Source of the DNA: Microcystis aeruginosa NIES-4325
GTDB taxonomy: Bacteria; Cyanobacteriota; Cyanobacteriia; Cyanobacteriales; Microcystaceae
Assembly (NCBI RefSeq): GCF_008974145.1
Contig: NZ_BJKP01000024.1
Span: 1 to 51,957 of the forward strand
Length of the DNA: 51,957 nucleotides
Direction of reading: 5' to 3'
This document shows positions 33,487 to 41,978 of this stretch, piece after piece; positions within the stretch are counted from its first letter, which is position 1; each line of letters opens with the position of its first letter. Both the position numbers and the translations under genes were made by a program. A model generated the notes under the pieces. The model did no database searches, was not told the DNA's origin, and saw only the letters and a list, made by a program, of their open reading frames with translations.

Positions 33487-33718
33487 AAAGCTGACAGCTA
33501 AGGAGGGAATGGGTTTATGAGAATCTTTTAGCGGTTATTTAGGCTGATTTTGGTTTTAAATCGCTTTAATTAATTAAATTTACTCATTTAAACCCGATAA
33601 GATTGGTGAGGTAATAAATTATTTTCGATCGGGATCGTAAAGTTCAACCTTTAAGGTATGATTGGGAACATTAATTATTTTTTTATGTATTGCACTAAAA
33701 CGTAGAGGGCAAGCAGCA

Positions 33719-34735
33719 GTGATTAGAGTAGCGATCAATGGTTTCGGACGGATTGGACGTAATTTCCTAAGATGTTGGTTAGGACGGACTGATAGTGGCT
33801 TAGAGGTAGTGGGGATCAATGATACATCCGATCCCCGGAGTAACGCTCACCTGCTCAAATATGACTCGATGTTAGGCAAACTTAACGCTAATATCGATGC
33901 CGATGATAATTCTTTAATTGTTAACGGTAAAACCATTAAATGTTATTCCGATCGCAATCCCCTCAATCTGCCCTGGGCTGAATGGGGTGTAGATCTGATT
34001 ATCGAAGCTACCGGTGTTTTCGTCGATGAAGAGGGCGCTTCTAAGCATATTGTCGCAGGAGCAAAAAAAGTCCTCATTACCGCACCGGGTAAAGGTTCGG
34101 GTGTGGGAACCTATGTGGTTGGTGTCAACGCTCACGAATACGAACACGATAAATACAACGTCATCAGTAATGCCAGTTGTACCACCAACTGTCTTGCTCC
34201 TGTCGTCAAAGTGATTCACGAAAACTTCGGCATCATCAAAGGGACGATGACCACCACCCACAGTTACACTGGTGATCAACGCATTCTGGATGCTAGTCAC
34301 CGGGATTTGCGTCGCGCTCGCGCCGCCGCCGTTAACATTGTTCCCACCTCCACCGGCGCTGCCAAGGCTGTAGCCTTAGTTATCCCGGAAATGAAAGGGA
34401 AACTTAACGGTATCGCTCTGCGGGTACCCACTCCTAACGTTTCTGTGGTGGATTTAGTGGCGCAAGTGGAAAAAAGCACGATCGCGGAACAGGTAAACGA
34501 AGTCCTCAAAGAAGCTTCGGAAAATTCTTTGAAAGGAATTCTCGAATATAATGATTTACCCCTCGTTTCCTCTGATTATCGCGGTGTTGATGCTTCCTCG
34601 ATCATTGATGCTAGTCTCACCATGGTGATGGGTGGCGATATGGTAAAAGTTATCGCTTGGTACGATAACGAATGGGGTTACTCCCAACGGGTGGTTGATC
34701 TCGCTGAAGTCGTCGCCAGCAAGTGGAAGGCCTAA
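33719..34735 (+). CDS. gap2: Glyceraldehyde-3-phosphate dehydrogenase, Calvin-cycle type
   Basis: Gap2 is the NAD(P)H-dependent GAPDH used in the Calvin cycle and gluconeogenesis of cyanobacteria. The Rossmann motif [17 protein letters not shown] is at the N-terminus. The catalytic cysteine is in [12 protein letters not shown], and [27 protein letters not shown] is the block typical of the photosynthetic isoform. [12 protein letters not shown] closes the domain. The GTG at 33719 gives 338 residues and the family's normal start ([10 protein letters not shown]). A longer open frame to 33662 adds 19 unlike residues. A MITE and repeats fill the upstream spacer. Confidence 0.93.
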   Translation: MIRVAINGFGRIGRNFLRCWLGRTDSGLEVVGINDTSDPRSNAHLLKYDSMLGKLNANIDADDNSLIVNGKTIKCYSDRNPLNLPWAEWGVDLIIEATGVFVDEEGASKHIVAGAKKVLITAPGKGSGVGTYVVGVNAHEYEHDKYNVISNASCTTNCLAPVVKVIHENFGIIKGTMTTTHSYTGDQRILDASHRDLRRARAAAVNIVPTSTGAAKAVALVIPEMKGKLNGIALRVPTPNVSVVDLVAQVEKSTIAEQVNEVLKEASENSLKGILEYNDLPLVSSDYRGVDASSIIDASLTMVMGGDMVKVIAWYDNEWGYSQRVVDLAEVVASKWKA

Positions 34736-34814
34736 TTTTTGGCCGTTAGGGGATAGAGGAATGGGGGAATTCAAATAAAACCCTAAAACCCTAACCCCCG
34801 CCTCCCGATTCCTT

Positions 34815-35591
34815 TCAACTGATCAGTGATAAATTCTCACCGAAAAAGCGCCGATAGATTCCCTCTGTCACCAATTGAGCGGTGATTAGGTTAGCTAGGG
34901 CAATCATAAACAGGATCAGTATCTGGTAGGAAGCGGCGTTTAAAGGTTCACTTCCTGCCAATACCTGTCCGGTAAACATTCCGGGTAAACTGACTAAACC
35001 CACCACCATCATCTGATTGAGGGTAGGGATTAAACTAGCTCGAATCGCCGCTTTTTGATAATCTGCGATCGCTTGTTGAGGAGTTGCCCCTAAACAAAGA
35101 TGGGTTTCGATTTCTAAACGGTGACTTTTAATCGTACTGCTTAATCTCTCCCCGGCTAAAGAGGCACTATTCATGGCATTCCCTAACACCATCCCCGTCA
35201 AGGGAATCAAGTATTGGGGCGAGTACCATTGTTCTGGTTGAATAATTAAAGCGATCGCATAACCTAAAGTTAGACAGCTACTAATCAATAAAGAGCCAAA
35301 AACTAGGGGTAATAAGCCTTTATCTCGGCTATCGATGCGATTTTTAGCAACAATAGTCGCGATAGTTATCATTACTGCCAAAATCCCCAGCACTGCTAGA
35401 GGATTATCGAGGGAAAAAATAACGGCGATAACGTAGCCTACCACTAATAATTGCAGGATCGATCGACCGGTCGCTAATAATAATTGTCCCTCTAGGGCTA
35501 AATTTGACCAACGGGAGAGGAGTAAACAAATACCCATCATCCCCAAAGCCCAACCCAAATCCACCAGATTTAGTTCTACTAATCCATCCAT
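34815..35591 (-). CDS. fetB: FetB-like (UPF0014) ABC permease
   Basis: This 258-residue protein has seven or so hydrophobic segments and the YbbM/FetB blocks: SILQLLVVGYVIAVIF, LTGMVLGNAMNSASLAGERL, ETHLCLGATPQQAIADYQKAAIRASLIPTLNQMMVVGLVSLPGMFTGQVLAG. In E. coli, FetA (ATPase) and FetB export iron and protect against peroxide stress. In other organisms relatives such as STAR2/ALS3 affect aluminium tolerance. No fetA adjoins it. It is divergent from the DegT gene. The symbol is by family, and the substrate is inferred. Confidence 0.85.
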   Translation of the reverse strand: MDGLVELNLVDLGWALGMMGICLLLSRWSNLALEGQLLLATGRSILQLLVVGYVIAVIFSLDNPLAVLGILAVMITIATIVAKNRIDSRDKGLLPLVFGSLLISSCLTLGYAIALIIQPEQWYSPQYLIPLTGMVLGNAMNSASLAGERLSSTIKSHRLEIETHLCLGATPQQAIADYQKAAIRASLIPTLNQMMVVGLVSLPGMFTGQVLAGSEPLNAASYQILILFMIALANLITAQLVTEGIYRRFFGENLSLIS

Positions 35592-35717
35592 AAAAATAAA
35601 AGAAACAAATTACAACGATAGTTCATCTATAAATAGCAAGTTTATAATTATTTTTGACTAATTATTCCTTCTTTTCGCCGACAAATCCCGATTAGTCTCT
35701 AATTTGAGTGAAAGCGC

Positions 35718-36830
35718 GTGAGTACAATTCCCCCCGTCGATTTATCCCGTCAATACCAAGTTATCAGCGAAGAAGCTAACCATGCCGTTTTAGAAATCCT
35801 CCGTTCTGGGCGCTATATTGGTGGCGAAGCTGTGAGCGAATTAGAACGACAATTTGCCCTCTATCACGGTGTTAGCGATTGTGTCGCCTGTAATTCGGGA
35901 ACCGATGCCCTTTATCTGGCACTACGCGCCCTCGGTATTCAAGCGGGGGATGAAGTAATCACTTCCACTTTTTCGTTTATTGCCACCGCCGAAGCGATTA
36001 ATTTAGTCGGGGCAGTGCCGGTTTTTGTCGATATCGATATTAATACTTTTAACCTCGATGTGGCACTGTTGGAAAAAGCGCTTACTCCCCAGACGAAAGC
36101 GATTATCCCAGTACACCTTTTTGGGCAATCTGTCAATATGTCTGAGGTAGTAAATTTCGCTCGTTCCCATAATTTATTGGTGATTGAGGATTGCGCGCAG
36201 GCAACAGGAGCAGAATGGCATGGGCAGAAAGTGGGGAGTATCGGCGATATTGGCTGTTTTAGCTTCTTTCCCACCAAAAATTTAGGCGGTTGTGGCGATG
36301 GTGGGGCTGTCACCACTAATAACCCTGAGTTAGCGGCACAGATGCGTATGGTTAAAGAACACGGCAGCAAGGTGCGTTATCTCCATGAGGTAATCGGGGT
36401 GAATAGTCGCTTAGATGCCGTTCAAGCAGTTATTTTGCAAATTAAGCTGAAATATCTCGATTTTTGGAATAATCAACGGATCGAGATTGCCCAACGTTAT
36501 CAGGAATTACTGCAACCTTTGCCTAATATCACTTTACCTGCCGCTTTAGCTGGGGGTAAGCACGTTTGGAATCAGTACACGATCTTAACAGAGAATCGTG
36601 ACCAAATTCGGGCAGCTTTGCAGGAAAAAGATGTCCTATCGATGGTTTATTATCCGATTCCCCTGCATTTACAGCCGGTTTATCAGTATTTAGGCTATAA
36701 AAAAGGTGATTTACCCATTTCCGAATTAGCAAGTGAAAAAGTGTTATCTTTGCCCATGTTCCCCGATTTAAGCTTTGAGGAACAACAACAGGTAGCCTAC
36801 GCGCTGAAAGATTGTTTGCATAGTTCCTGA
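35718..36830 (+). CDS. DegT/DnrJ/EryC1/StrS sugar aminotransferase
   Basis: This 370-residue PLP enzyme normally transfers an amino group to a nucleotide keto-sugar for surface polysaccharide or glycoside synthesis. The start is a GTG at 35718 (STIPPVDLSRQY). Visible marks are SGRYIGGEAVSELERQFA, ACNSGTDALYLALRALG, DEVITSTFSFIATAEAI, VIEDCAQATGAEWHG (PLP-binding Asp), and FSFFPTKNLGGCGDGGAV with the catalytic Lys. The closest style is that of amino-sugar synthases such as WbpE/WecE. The sugar is unknown. Heptamer repeats begin immediately after the stop. Confidence 0.9.
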   Translation: MSTIPPVDLSRQYQVISEEANHAVLEILRSGRYIGGEAVSELERQFALYHGVSDCVACNSGTDALYLALRALGIQAGDEVITSTFSFIATAEAINLVGAVPVFVDIDINTFNLDVALLEKALTPQTKAIIPVHLFGQSVNMSEVVNFARSHNLLVIEDCAQATGAEWHGQKVGSIGDIGCFSFFPTKNLGGCGDGGAVTTNNPELAAQMRMVKEHGSKVRYLHEVIGVNSRLDAVQAVILQIKLKYLDFWNNQRIEIAQRYQELLQPLPNITLPAALAGGKHVWNQYTILTENRDQIRAALQEKDVLSMVYYPIPLHLQPVYQYLGYKKGDLPISELASEKVLSLPMFPDLSFEEQQQVAYALKDCLHSS

Positions 36831-36839
36831 GTTATCAGT

Positions 36840-36902
36840 AGGAATTAGGAATTAGGAATTAGGAATTAGGAATTAGGAATTAGGAATTAGGAATTAGGAA
36901 GT
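36840..36902 (+). repeat. AGGAATT heptamer array, about nine copies
   Basis: A perfect 7-bp tandem array (AGGAATT) runs for about 60 bp just after the DegT gene. It is likely to vary in copy number between strains through slippage. Confidence 0.95.
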
Positions 36903-36928
36903 GGGAAGAATAAATAAAAATAATCTCC

Positions 36929-36980
36929 TGACTCCTATCTCCTAACCCCACCAACAGACTTATTCAGCCAACCCTACCTA
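36929..36980 (-). repeat. Dispersed repeat TAGGTAGGGTT...TTGGTGGGGTTAGGAG, copy 2
   Basis: This is the inverted copy of 8009-8056, and it includes the TAG stop of hflX. The match runs over about 45 bp. Confidence 0.75.
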
Positions 36981-38681
36981 AGCAGTTAAATCGATTAACT
37001 TTTGTTTTAAAGTTTCCAATCCTAGCCGACGAATAGCCGAGATAAAAACACCTTGGGGATATTTTTCCTTAGCTATTTCCAAATCGTCGCTTTTTACCTG
37101 ATCCAACTTATTAAACACCATTAACATTGGACCAGTTTGAATCGGCATCTCCGAGAGGATTTTTAACACCGAGGCAATCTGACTTTCCCAAGCTGGATGG
37201 GAGAGATCCACCAGATGGAGTAATGCGTCTGCTTCCGTTACTTCCTCCAAAGTTGCCCGAAAAGCATCCACCAGCGAGGGGGGTAATTCATGGATAAAAC
37301 CCACCGTATCGGTTAGTAAGAGGGGGTGAGAGACTTGGGTGAGGGGATCGGTAATAGTTAAGCGTCGGGTGGTGGGATCGAGGGTAGCAAACAGTTGATC
37401 GGCGGTATAAACTTCGGCAGCGGTGAGAGCATTAATTAAAGTAGATTTTCCCGCATTGGTGTAACCGACGATCGCCACACTGGCTACATCTTGTTTTTGC
37501 CGTTGTTTGCGTAAACGGGAACGATGAGCTTGCAGTTGATCCACCTCATCTTGGAGACGGGATAAACGACGTTGAATAGTTCGGCGTTCTGTTTCTAATT
37601 TTGTCTCCCCCGGTCCGCGAGTGCCAATTCCTCCCCCTAATCTCGACATGGCTAATCCGCGCCCAGTCAGACGGGGTAAAGTGTATTCTAATTGGGCTAA
37701 TTCTACCTGTAGTTTACCCGCTTGGGATTGGGCCCGTTGGGCGAAAATGTCCAAGATCACCTCGGTGCGATCGACCACTCTCACCCCGATTTGGTTCTCT
37801 AGATTGCGAATTTGGGCGGGAGAAAGATCGCGATTGAATACGACTAAATTAGCCCCCGAAGTTTGCACCTGTAGGGCGATTTCTGCCACTTTTCCCGAAC
37901 CGATCACTGTTTGAGGATGGGGATGATCCCGTTTTTGTCGGGTGACTTGCAAAACTTTACCCCCGGCGGTATCAACTAAACGTTCTAATTCACTTAAACC
38001 GTCCTCAAACTGGCGATCGCTCATATTGTCGGTCATTAAACCAACCAATAGCACCCGATCTTCGGCTGTATCAACGGTTATAGCGGTAAATTCTCGCTGA
38101 AACTCCGCCTCTAGTCCTTCCACTAACTCTAAAAAGTCCTGTTTGCTTAAATCCTCTAGATTTAAGGGCGGGGAGACAGACCAGTATATATTACTATTGA
38201 CATTTGTTTGACTTTGTGGTATGAGATGCGCCAGATAGACCTGCTCCACATAACCGGTCGCCCCACCACCGCGACGGATCATGCCTGTGCCGGTTAGGGT
38301 TAAGACCACCAGTGCGTCTAATCTTTGCAGAGCCATGGCGGTTAAACTGGATTCTTTTGGCGGTTCCTGCTTGAGTTCCGTGGCGATACAACGAATTCCG
38401 CAAAGACGTTCGGAACCGTAGCGGGGTAGTTCCAAGAGAGAAAATTGGGTTTGTCGGGGGGTTCCTACTCCCACACGAATTACCTGGCCGCGACGGTTGA
38501 TATAGGTGCAGAGGGGTTGATGGATATCGGTACTAATAGCCGCCAGTCTTTGGGCGAATTCTGGGGTGGTGAGAGTATCGATGGGTAAGCGTTCATGGTA
38601 CAGCCTTTGTAGCTGTTTCATCTGACTAGCTTTTAGTCCCTGGGTATTGCCGAAGATGGTATCGATAGGCTTTCCTCCCAA
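36978..38681 (-). CDS. hflX: GTPase HflX
   Basis: HflX is a ribosome-associated GTPase that splits stalled or heat-damaged 70S ribosomes. The N-terminal ribosome-binding domain has VLQVTRQKRDHPHPQTVIGSGKVAEI, followed by a helical linker (LGGGIGTRGPGETKLETERR) and a G domain with GYTNAGKSTLINAL (P-loop), DTVGFIHELP (G3) and VFNKLD (G4). The first 190 residues form the extra N-terminal extension of cyanobacterial HflX. The start is uncertain. The frame opens with a TTG at 38681 that overlaps the GGAGG ribosome-binding site, and the next ATG (38633) would remove residues that look conserved. Confidence 0.9.
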   Translation of the reverse strand: MGGKPIDTIFGNTQGLKASQMKQLQRLYHERLPIDTLTTPEFAQRLAAISTDIHQPLCTYINRRGQVIRVGVGTPRQTQFSLLELPRYGSERLCGIRCIATELKQEPPKESSLTAMALQRLDALVVLTLTGTGMIRRGGGATGYVEQVYLAHLIPQSQTNVNSNIYWSVSPPLNLEDLSKQDFLELVEGLEAEFQREFTAITVDTAEDRVLLVGLMTDNMSDRQFEDGLSELERLVDTAGGKVLQVTRQKRDHPHPQTVIGSGKVAEIALQVQTSGANLVVFNRDLSPAQIRNLENQIGVRVVDRTEVILDIFAQRAQSQAGKLQVELAQLEYTLPRLTGRGLAMSRLGGGIGTRGPGETKLETERRTIQRRLSRLQDEVDQLQAHRSRLRKQRQKQDVASVAIVGYTNAGKSTLINALTAAEVYTADQLFATLDPTTRRLTITDPLTQVSHPLLLTDTVGFIHELPPSLVDAFRATLEEVTEADALLHLVDLSHPAWESQIASVLKILSEMPIQTGPMLMVFNKLDQVKSDDLEIAKEKYPQGVFISAIRRLGLETLKQKLIDLTA

Positions 38682-38730
38682 TTAGGATTTTATTTATTAT
38701 TGTAGCGATTTTGACACTCGCTGCCCTTTT

Positions 38731-38790
38731 ATACTAAATCCAGTTATTAAAAACTGATTATCTATTCCTCCTATTGCCTATTGCATGAGT
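38731..38790 (+). repeat. Dispersed repeat (AAATCCAGTTATTAAAAACT core), copy 2
   Basis: This copy matches 20643-20697 (inverted) over about 55 bp, including the TTGCATGAGTA end. Confidence 0.75.
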
Positions 38791-38823
38791 AGAAAACGGG
38801 TTTCTCGGAGAAACCCGTTTTCT
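38791..38823. repeat. Perfect palindrome, 15-bp stem, between divergent genes
   Basis: AGAAAACGGGTTTCT and its complement are separated by CGG, in the spacer between the divergent hflX and aldolase genes. It cannot be a terminator of an adjacent convergent pair, so it may be a regulatory site or a small palindromic element. Confidence 0.7.
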
Positions 38824-38891
38824 GTGCGTTACTCAGAATCCAGCCCTAATTAGGGTAAAATTGGGCAGTATCAATGGTTATTTTCCATATT

Positions 38892-39797
38892 ATGCTCGCT
38901 TCTACTCAGGAACTCCTCGAAACCGCTCGCAAAAATATCTATGCGATCGGGGCTTTTAATGTTTATAACCTAGAAGGGGTCAAAGCGGTGATTAGTGCCG
39001 CCGAGGATTGTCGTAGTCCCGCTATGTTGCAAATTCACCCCAGCGCTTTGCGTTATGGCAGTTCCACCCTCGTCGCTCTCTGTTTAGAGGCCGCTCGCTC
39101 GGCCAAGGTTCCTATCTCGGTCCATCTTGACCATAGCACTAAAGCCAGCGACATCTACGAGGCCCTAGAAGCGGGGATGACCTCAATTATGGCCGATGGC
39201 TCTCATCTTCCCTACCAAGATAATCTCGCTTTTACCAAAGAAATGACTCGTCTCGCTCACGAATACGGGGCCGTGGTGGAGGCAGAAATCGGCCGAATTA
39301 GCGGCACTGAGGACGGGTTAACTATTGCCGAAAAAGAGGCTAAAATGACAGATCCAGAGCAAGCAGTGCAATTTGTGCAGGCAACGGGAGTGGATTCTCT
39401 GGCCGTAACTATCGGTAATGTCCATGGCGAGTACAAAAGTCCGCCCCGTCTCGATTTCGATCGCCTGGCCCGGATTCGACAACTTCTGTCTATTCCCCTA
39501 GTTTTACACGGCGCTTCCGGTTTACCCCCAGAAATGATCGGGCGATCGATCCAGTTAGGAGTCTGCAAATTTAATGTTAATACAGAAGTGCGTCAAGCCT
39601 ATATGCAGTCCCTGAAACGGGAAATTTGCGGGCCAGAGGATAAGGATTTATTAGAAATCGCAGGAGAGGCAATTGCTGCGATGAAATCGGTAATTATCGA
39701 CAAATTAACCCTTTTTGGTGCTGTCAATAAGGCCCACCTCCACGAAACTCCCTACGCTCAAATGTTAGCGGGATTATCAGTTATCAGTTATCAGTAA
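38892..39797 (+). CDS. Class II aldolase (FbaA/GatY/KbaY type)
   Basis: This 301-residue zinc-dependent aldolase begins at MLASTQELLETARKNIYAIGAFNVYN; the frame allows an ATG six codons earlier. Zinc ligands lie in VHLDHSTK and in GNVHGEYK and VLHGASGLPPEM, with the catalytic Asp in HLDHS. The short GatY/KbaY-like form suggests a cleavage of fructose- or tagatose-type bisphosphates. It differs from the longer main Calvin-cycle enzyme of cyanobacteria, so it is likely a second aldolase. The last residues (GLSVISYQ) are encoded by the following heptamer repeat, so the native C-terminus has been replaced or extended. Confidence 0.85.
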   Translation: MLASTQELLETARKNIYAIGAFNVYNLEGVKAVISAAEDCRSPAMLQIHPSALRYGSSTLVALCLEAARSAKVPISVHLDHSTKASDIYEALEAGMTSIMADGSHLPYQDNLAFTKEMTRLAHEYGAVVEAEIGRISGTEDGLTIAEKEAKMTDPEQAVQFVQATGVDSLAVTIGNVHGEYKSPPRLDFDRLARIRQLLSIPLVLHGASGLPPEMIGRSIQLGVCKFNVNTEVRQAYMQSLKREICGPEDKDLLEIAGEAIAAMKSVIIDKLTLFGAVNKAHLHETPYAQMLAGLSVISYQ

Positions 39798-39840
39798 ACA
39801 GTTATCAGTTATCAGTAAACAGTTATCAGTTATCAGTAGA
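39776..39840 (+). repeat. CAGTTAT heptamer array
   Basis: Units CAGTTAT and CAGTAAA alternate from the last codons of the aldolase gene into the spacer. The 39798-40160 spacer is all repeats, with no gene. Confidence 0.85.
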
Positions 39841-39906
39841 TATCTGCAATTCACTGAAAAAATACGGGTTAATCAACCAGAAAGACTTTTAGTCTTGAGA
39901 TAATAT

Positions 39907-40029
39907 TAAGTAGGTAGGTATTAAAAACTTTCAGATGCCCCCTTATTAAGGGTAAATCCCTCCGCCTATCGGCACCCCCCTTATTAAGGGTAAATCCCTC
40001 CGCCTATCGGCACCCCCCTTATTAAGGGG
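39907..40029 (+). repeat. 44-bp dispersed repeat leading into a 38-bp tandem array
   Basis: 39907-39950 matches 20721-20764. From 39938 a 38-bp unit beginning CCCCCTTATTAAGGGTAAAT occurs twice in full (39938, 39976) and once in part (40014). Confidence 0.85.
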
Positions 40030-40160
40030 GGCAGGGGGGATCGAGCCTAAAATCCATTTTTAATTTAATTATAACCAGCTACTTACCTGGAGGTCTAGTA
40101 AGCTGAAACCTCACATTTGATAACTGGTAACTGATCACTGATCACTGAGATAAAAGGCCA

Positions 40161-40754
40161 ATGAAAAAATTAATTCTAGCCACGAGTAATCCGGGTAAAT
40201 TGGCAGAGATAGGGGAATACTTAACTGATATCGACCTAGAATTGCAGTTAAAACCCGATTATTTAGAGATCGAGGAAACCGGGGCGACTTTTGCCGAAAA
40301 TGCCTATTTAAAAGCTGCTCAAATTGCCCTAACATTGGGAGAATGGTCGATCGCCGATGATTCGGGATTGGAAGTAACCGGGTTAGGAAATGCCCCAGGG
40401 ATTTACTCGGCCCGCTATGGTAAAAATGATCGAGAAAGAATCGATCGCCTCGTCAGAGAATTAGGGGATAATCAAGATCGTTCGGCCCGTTTTGTCTGTG
40501 TAATTGCGATCGCCCGTCCCGATGGTGAGATTGCCTTGAGCGCCACAGGAATCTGCACGGGAGAAATTCTCACCAGTCCTAGGGGTAAAGGTGGTTTTGG
40601 TTACGATCCGATTTTTTATGTTCCCGAATACGCTTTAACCTTTGCGGAAATGTCTCCCGAATTAAAAAGAAAAATTAGCCACCGAGGACGAGCTTTTGAG
40701 CAATTGCTGCCCCATCTCAAGACTCTCGCGGGTACAAATTCATTAAGGCTCTGA
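40161..40754 (+). CDS. rdgB: XTP/dITP pyrophosphatase (RdgB/Ham1)
   Basis: RdgB hydrolyses deaminated purine triphosphates such as dITP and XTP, which keeps them out of DNA and [18 protein letters not shown] at the N-terminus is the substrate-binding start. FAENAYLKA and [24 protein letters not shown] hold the metal-binding residues, and GFGYDPIF is the last family block. The 197-residue length is normal. The 3' end overlaps lipA, on the opposite strand, by 38 bp. Confidence 0.94.
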   Translation: MKKLILATSNPGKLAEIGEYLTDIDLELQLKPDYLEIEETGATFAENAYLKAAQIALTLGEWSIADDSGLEVTGLGNAPGIYSARYGKNDRERIDRLVRELGDNQDRSARFVCVIAIARPDGEIALSATGICTGEILTSPRGKGGFGYDPIFYVPEYALTFAEMSPELKRKISHRGRAFEQLLPHLKTLAGTNSLRL

Positions 40755-41592
40755 CTTGTTCAGCATGATAAGAGCTTCTTGTCAAGGGACTCGCAACAAT
40801 TTGTAAAAATCCCAGGGATTCCCCATATTCGCGCCAAGCTTGGAACTGTTCGGGGGCGATAAATTCCTGTACACCGAGATGTTTTGGCGATGGTTGCAGA
40901 TACTGCCCGATGGTGAGAATATCACAATCAACGGCCCGTAAATCGCCCATCACTTGCCGCACTTCCTCGTCGGTTTCCCCCAATCCCACCATAATGCCCG
41001 ATTTTGTGTAGGTAGCGGGAACAATGGCGCGAGCGCGCTGCAATAATTCTAGAGAACGCTGGTAATCCCCCTGGGGACGCACGCGACGGTAGAGACGGGG
41101 AACAGTTTCGGTATTGTGGTTTAAAACTTCAGGTTTAGCGGCAAGAATTAAAGCTAAAGCCTGCCAATTGCCACAAAGATCGGGAATCAGCACTTCGATG
41201 GTAGTTTTTGGAGAAATGCGGCGAATTTCCTCGATACAACGGACAAATTGACTAGCACCCCCATCAGCCAAATCATCGCGATTGACAGAAGTGATCACTA
41301 CATGATTAAGATCAAGACGTTGCACGGCTGCCGCTAGTCGCAGGGGTTCCGTGGAGTCTAAAGGTTGCGGTTTTTTCTCAAAATCAATATCACAGTAAGG
41401 ACAGGCGCGAGTGCAAGCAGGACCCATAATTAAAAAGGTAGCCGTCCCTGCGTGGAAACATTCGCCGATATTGGGACAGGAAGCCTCCTCACAAACGGTA
41501 TTTAAGCCTAAATCGCGTAAAACTTCCTTAACACTGCCGACTCGCTGCCATTGCGGTGCTTTCACCCGTAACCACTCTGGTTTGACCGTCAC
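40717..41592 (-). CDS. lipA: Lipoyl synthase
   Basis: LipA is a radical-SAM enzyme that inserts two sulfurs into octanoyl groups on lipoyl domains. The auxiliary cluster motif is [12 protein letters not shown], and the radical-SAM CxxxCxxC motif is [31 protein letters not shown] and the C-terminal [11 protein letters not shown] are LipA signatures. The protein is 291 residues, with a GTG start at 41592. Cyanobacteria often carry two lipA genes, and which copy this is cannot be told here. It ends within rdgB (38-bp tail-to-tail overlap). The tRNA-Pro gene lies upstream on the other strand. Confidence 0.95.
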   Translation of the reverse strand: MTVKPEWLRVKAPQWQRVGSVKEVLRDLGLNTVCEEASCPNIGECFHAGTATFLIMGPACTRACPYCDIDFEKKPQPLDSTEPLRLAAAVQRLDLNHVVITSVNRDDLADGGASQFVRCIEEIRRISPKTTIEVLIPDLCGNWQALALILAAKPEVLNHNTETVPRLYRRVRPQGDYQRSLELLQRARAIVPATYTKSGIMVGLGETDEEVRQVMGDLRAVDCDILTIGQYLQPSPKHLGVQEFIAPEQFQAWREYGESLGFLQIVASPLTRSSYHAEQVRALMNLYPRES

Positions 41593-41693
41593 GCCTGAAC
41601 TACTCCGATAATTTTTGCCTATATCTGTAATATCCTAGCAAGTCTCGACCCAATCAAGGCCGAATATGCTATGATGATTTAGCTAAAAAATTT

Positions 41694-41767
41694 CGGGATG
41701 TAGCGCAGCTTGGTAGCGCACTTCGTTCGGGACGAAGGGGCCGCAGGTTCGAATCCTGTCATCCCGA
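41694..41767 (+). tRNA. tRNA-Pro (anticodon CGG)
   Basis: The 74-nt cloverleaf has acceptor arms CGGGATG/CATCCCG with A73, D-arm AGCGCAGCTTGGTAGCGCA, anticodon stem CTTCG/CGAAG around loop TTCGGGA (anticodon CGG), and T-arm GCAGG-TTCGAAT-CCTGT. CCA is not encoded. A TATGAT box at 41670-41675 is a fair -10 element. Confidence 0.97.
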
Positions 41768-41801
41768 TTAAAGACAATCAAGGGGAGATGCAAAATCTAC
41801 T

Positions 41802-41921
41802 CTCTTGGGTTTGCTGGGTAAAATGTATTCTAGGATATAGTCCTGCTGGCGAGGGAGTGGAAAAAACTACGAAGACAGGAAGGAACTGCCTTTTGCCTTT
41901 TGCCTTTTGCCTTTTGCCTCT
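41802..41921 (+). repeat. Dispersed repeat copy 2 followed by TTGCCTT heptamers
   Basis: 41802-41862 matches the first half of 22591-22690. A run of four or more TTTTGCC units follows at 41889-41921. The stretch fills the spacer between tRNA-Pro and the restriction-modification gene. Confidence 0.8.
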
Positions 41922-41978
41922 CCTAACCAAGAAATTAATTTTGTACGACTAACCACTTAATTTACCTCCTCTAAGCCC

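Noticed and set aside
39907-40029. 38-bp tandem array as a CRISPR
   Set aside because: The units are directly joined without unique spacers, so it is a simple tandem repeat. No cas genes are in the window.
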